10,431 nt of DNA, taken from NCBI GenBank assembly GCA_021792815.1, contig JAJYTX010000058.1, positions 1 to 10,431 on the forward strand, in the 5' to 3' direction. This document shows, piece by piece, positions 7,448 through 10,431 of this stretch (its first letter is position 1; every line of letters starts with the position of its first letter). A model generated the notes under the pieces. It was not told where the DNA came from and did not search any database. It was given only the letters and a program-made list of their open reading frames with translations. The stretch is from Pseudomonadota bacterium (GTDB taxonomy: Bacteria > Pseudomonadota > Gammaproteobacteria > Steroidobacterales > Steroidobacteraceae). The position numbers and the translations under genes were made by a program.

Positions 7448-7466
7448 AAGCCCCCGCGCCGGGCTT
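7448..7466 (-). terminator. Hairpin downstream of clpB, possible terminator
   Basis: On the minus strand AAGCCC and GGGCTT form a perfect 6-bp stem with a 7-base GC loop, 45-63 bases beyond the clpB stop; two more pairs are possible outside one G/G mismatch. No T-run follows, only GCGTATAAT, so it is at best a weak or Rho-assisted terminator. It lies immediately upstream of the fmdB -10 box and covers where its -35 element would be. A second palindrome, TCCCGCGGGA, is at 7474-7483. Confidence 0.3.
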
Positions 7467-7510
7467 CCGGGGTTCCCGCGGGAGGGCCGGGGCATCGGGC
7501 TGGCGCACGG

Positions 7511-10070
<2,560 letters not shown>

Positions 10071-10084
<14 letters not shown>

Positions 10085-10139
10085 GGAGGAAACCCATCTG
10101 CGCTGGTCGTTGCCAAGTCACCGGTCCGTCCGTGGACAT
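10071..10139 (-). other. Possible 22-codon upstream reading frame overlapping the clpB start
   Basis: Within the clpB leader, an ATG at 10139 opens a frame of 22 codons ([10 protein letters not shown]...) ending at TAA 10073-10071, so its end overlaps the clpB ATG by 14 bases in another frame. An AGGTG lies about 11 bases before the ATG, and AGGA directly abuts it. Termination next to the clpB start could let ribosomes reinitiate there, which would suit a gene lacking its own clear ribosome-binding site. The reading frame is short and may be chance. Confidence 0.2.
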
Positions 10140-10166
10140 TCCTGCCGGCCCACCTCTTCCAGGAAT
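10138..10166. repeat. Inverted repeat in the clpB leader
   Basis: ATTCCTG (10138-10144) and CAGGAAT (10160-10166) are perfect 7-base arms around a 15-base spacer. In the clpB transcript this would put the purine-rich GAAGAGGTGGG in a loop and the start of the short upstream reading frame at the base of the stem. It could be an RNA structure or a protein-binding dyad; no regulator is implied by the sequence. Confidence 0.35.
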
Positions 10167-10201
10167 CCCGGGCGGACGCTCGGCATCGGGCCTCGCCGTT
10201 C

Positions 10202-10217
10202 GCCCGCGATCGCGGGC
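10202..10217. repeat. Perfect 16-base palindrome in the clpB upstream region
   Basis: GCCCGCGATCGCGGGC is a perfect palindrome, centred between 10209 and 10210, about 45-60 bases downstream of the predicted clpB heat-shock promoter. As RNA it would fold with a 6-bp GC stem and GATC loop; as DNA it could be an operator. It does not match the CIRCE element of HrcA. Confidence 0.45.
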
Positions 10218-10263
10218 CCGCCGATTCGCATACGGCAGATCCGCGTATCGGCACTACCAGCGC

Positions 10264-10291
10264 AATGGGGGCGCAATTCGGCCGGTTCAAG
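10264..10291 (-). promoter_or_regulatory. Sigma-32 (heat-shock) promoter of clpB
   Basis: On the minus strand the -35 element CTTGAA (10291-10286) is separated by 15 bases from CCCCATT (10270-10264), matching the sigma-32 pattern CTTGAAA, 11-16 bases, CCCCATnT. Counting a seventh -35 base leaves a 14-base spacer. Its place upstream of clpB, a classic RpoH target, supports it. Transcription would start near 10257, giving a leader of about 170 bases. Confidence 0.8.
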
Positions 10292-10312
10292 CCCAAGTTC
10301 CCCGGCAGTCAG

Positions 10313-10318
10313 TATAAT
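10313..10318 (+). promoter_or_regulatory. Probable sigma-70 -10 box for the divergent gene at 10352
   Basis: A perfect TATAAT on the plus strand, 33 bases before the ATG at 10352. No clear TTGACA lies at the usual distance. It sits about 22 bases beyond the clpB -35 element, so the two divergent promoters are nearly back to back. Confidence 0.5.
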
Positions 10319-10351
10319 TCGCGGCCCCGATCGACCCTCCGGAGCGCTCCG

Positions 10352-10431
10352 ATGACCGAAGATCTGCAGACCGAGCTCGAACGCCTTCGAGCCGAGAACG
10401 AGCGCCTGAAGAAAGCCGGGCGGGGCAAGCT
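10352..10431 (+). CDS. Start of a small coiled-coil protein, truncated by the window edge
   Basis: An ATG with GGAG (10341-10344) 7 bases upstream opens a frame of 26 complete codons that runs off the window: MTEDLQTELERLRAENERLK and then a short Lys/Gly/Arg-rich stretch. Leucines at 5, 12 and 19 form a heptad, and the segment is highly charged, so the N-terminus is very likely a short coiled coil. This opening resembles, from memory, small bacterial hypothetical proteins of about 80 residues beginning with a LRAENE-type helix, but 26 residues cannot assign a family. It is transcribed away from clpB, with its own TATAAT box. Confidence 0.7.
   Translation, partial: MTEDLQTELERLRAENERLKKAGRGK

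Overview
The window looks like a chromosomal housekeeping region of a GC-rich gammaproteobacterium. The MutS, AspRS and ClpB proteins are typical of that class, the neighbourhood FmdB zinc ribbon / DUF502 membrane protein / aspS is familiar from proteobacteria, and codon use is uniformly strong in G/C third positions. The style of MutS and AspRS would fit the Xanthomonadales/Nevskiales/Steroidobacter part of the class, but this is an impression only; no rRNA, tRNA or mobile element is present to place it further.

Layout. Positions 1-2525, plus strand: the 3' four fifths of mutS (its N-terminal mismatch-recognition domain lies outside the window), followed after 24 bases by an ArsN2-like GNAT acetyltransferase. 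These run convergently into a long minus-strand block, with a hairpin-forming 140-base gap between them. Reading the minus strand in transcription order: clpB (10084-7511), then a 107-base gap with a hairpin and a TATAAT box, then fmdB (7403-6939), a DUF502 membrane protein (6934-6230, probably TTG start coupled to the fmdB stop), a zinc-dependent alcohol dehydrogenase (6175-5189), aspS (5113-3341) and a small alpha/beta hydrolase (3304-2666). On the far right, divergent from clpB, the first 26 codons of a leucine-heptad coiled-coil protein begin at 10352.

Regulation. The 267-base clpB upstream region carries a good match to a sigma-32 heat-shock promoter on the minus strand (CTTGAA near 10291, CCCCATT near 10270). 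A long leader follows, containing a 16-base perfect palindrome, an inverted repeat around a possible 22-codon upstream reading frame, and no clear Shine-Dalgarno for clpB itself. A sigma-70-type TATAAT for the divergent plus-strand gene lies beside the clpB promoter.

How the genes fit together. The contents are genome maintenance (MutS), protein disaggregation (ClpB), translation (AspRS, probably the non-discriminating type) and small enzymes or membrane proteins of unassigned physiological role. I found no defence island, CRISPR array, transposon, phage gene or plausible undescribed system. The better leads are the AspRS specificity residues, the clpB leader architecture, the long basic tail on the FmdB protein, and the alcohol dehydrogenase sitting between DUF502 and aspS.
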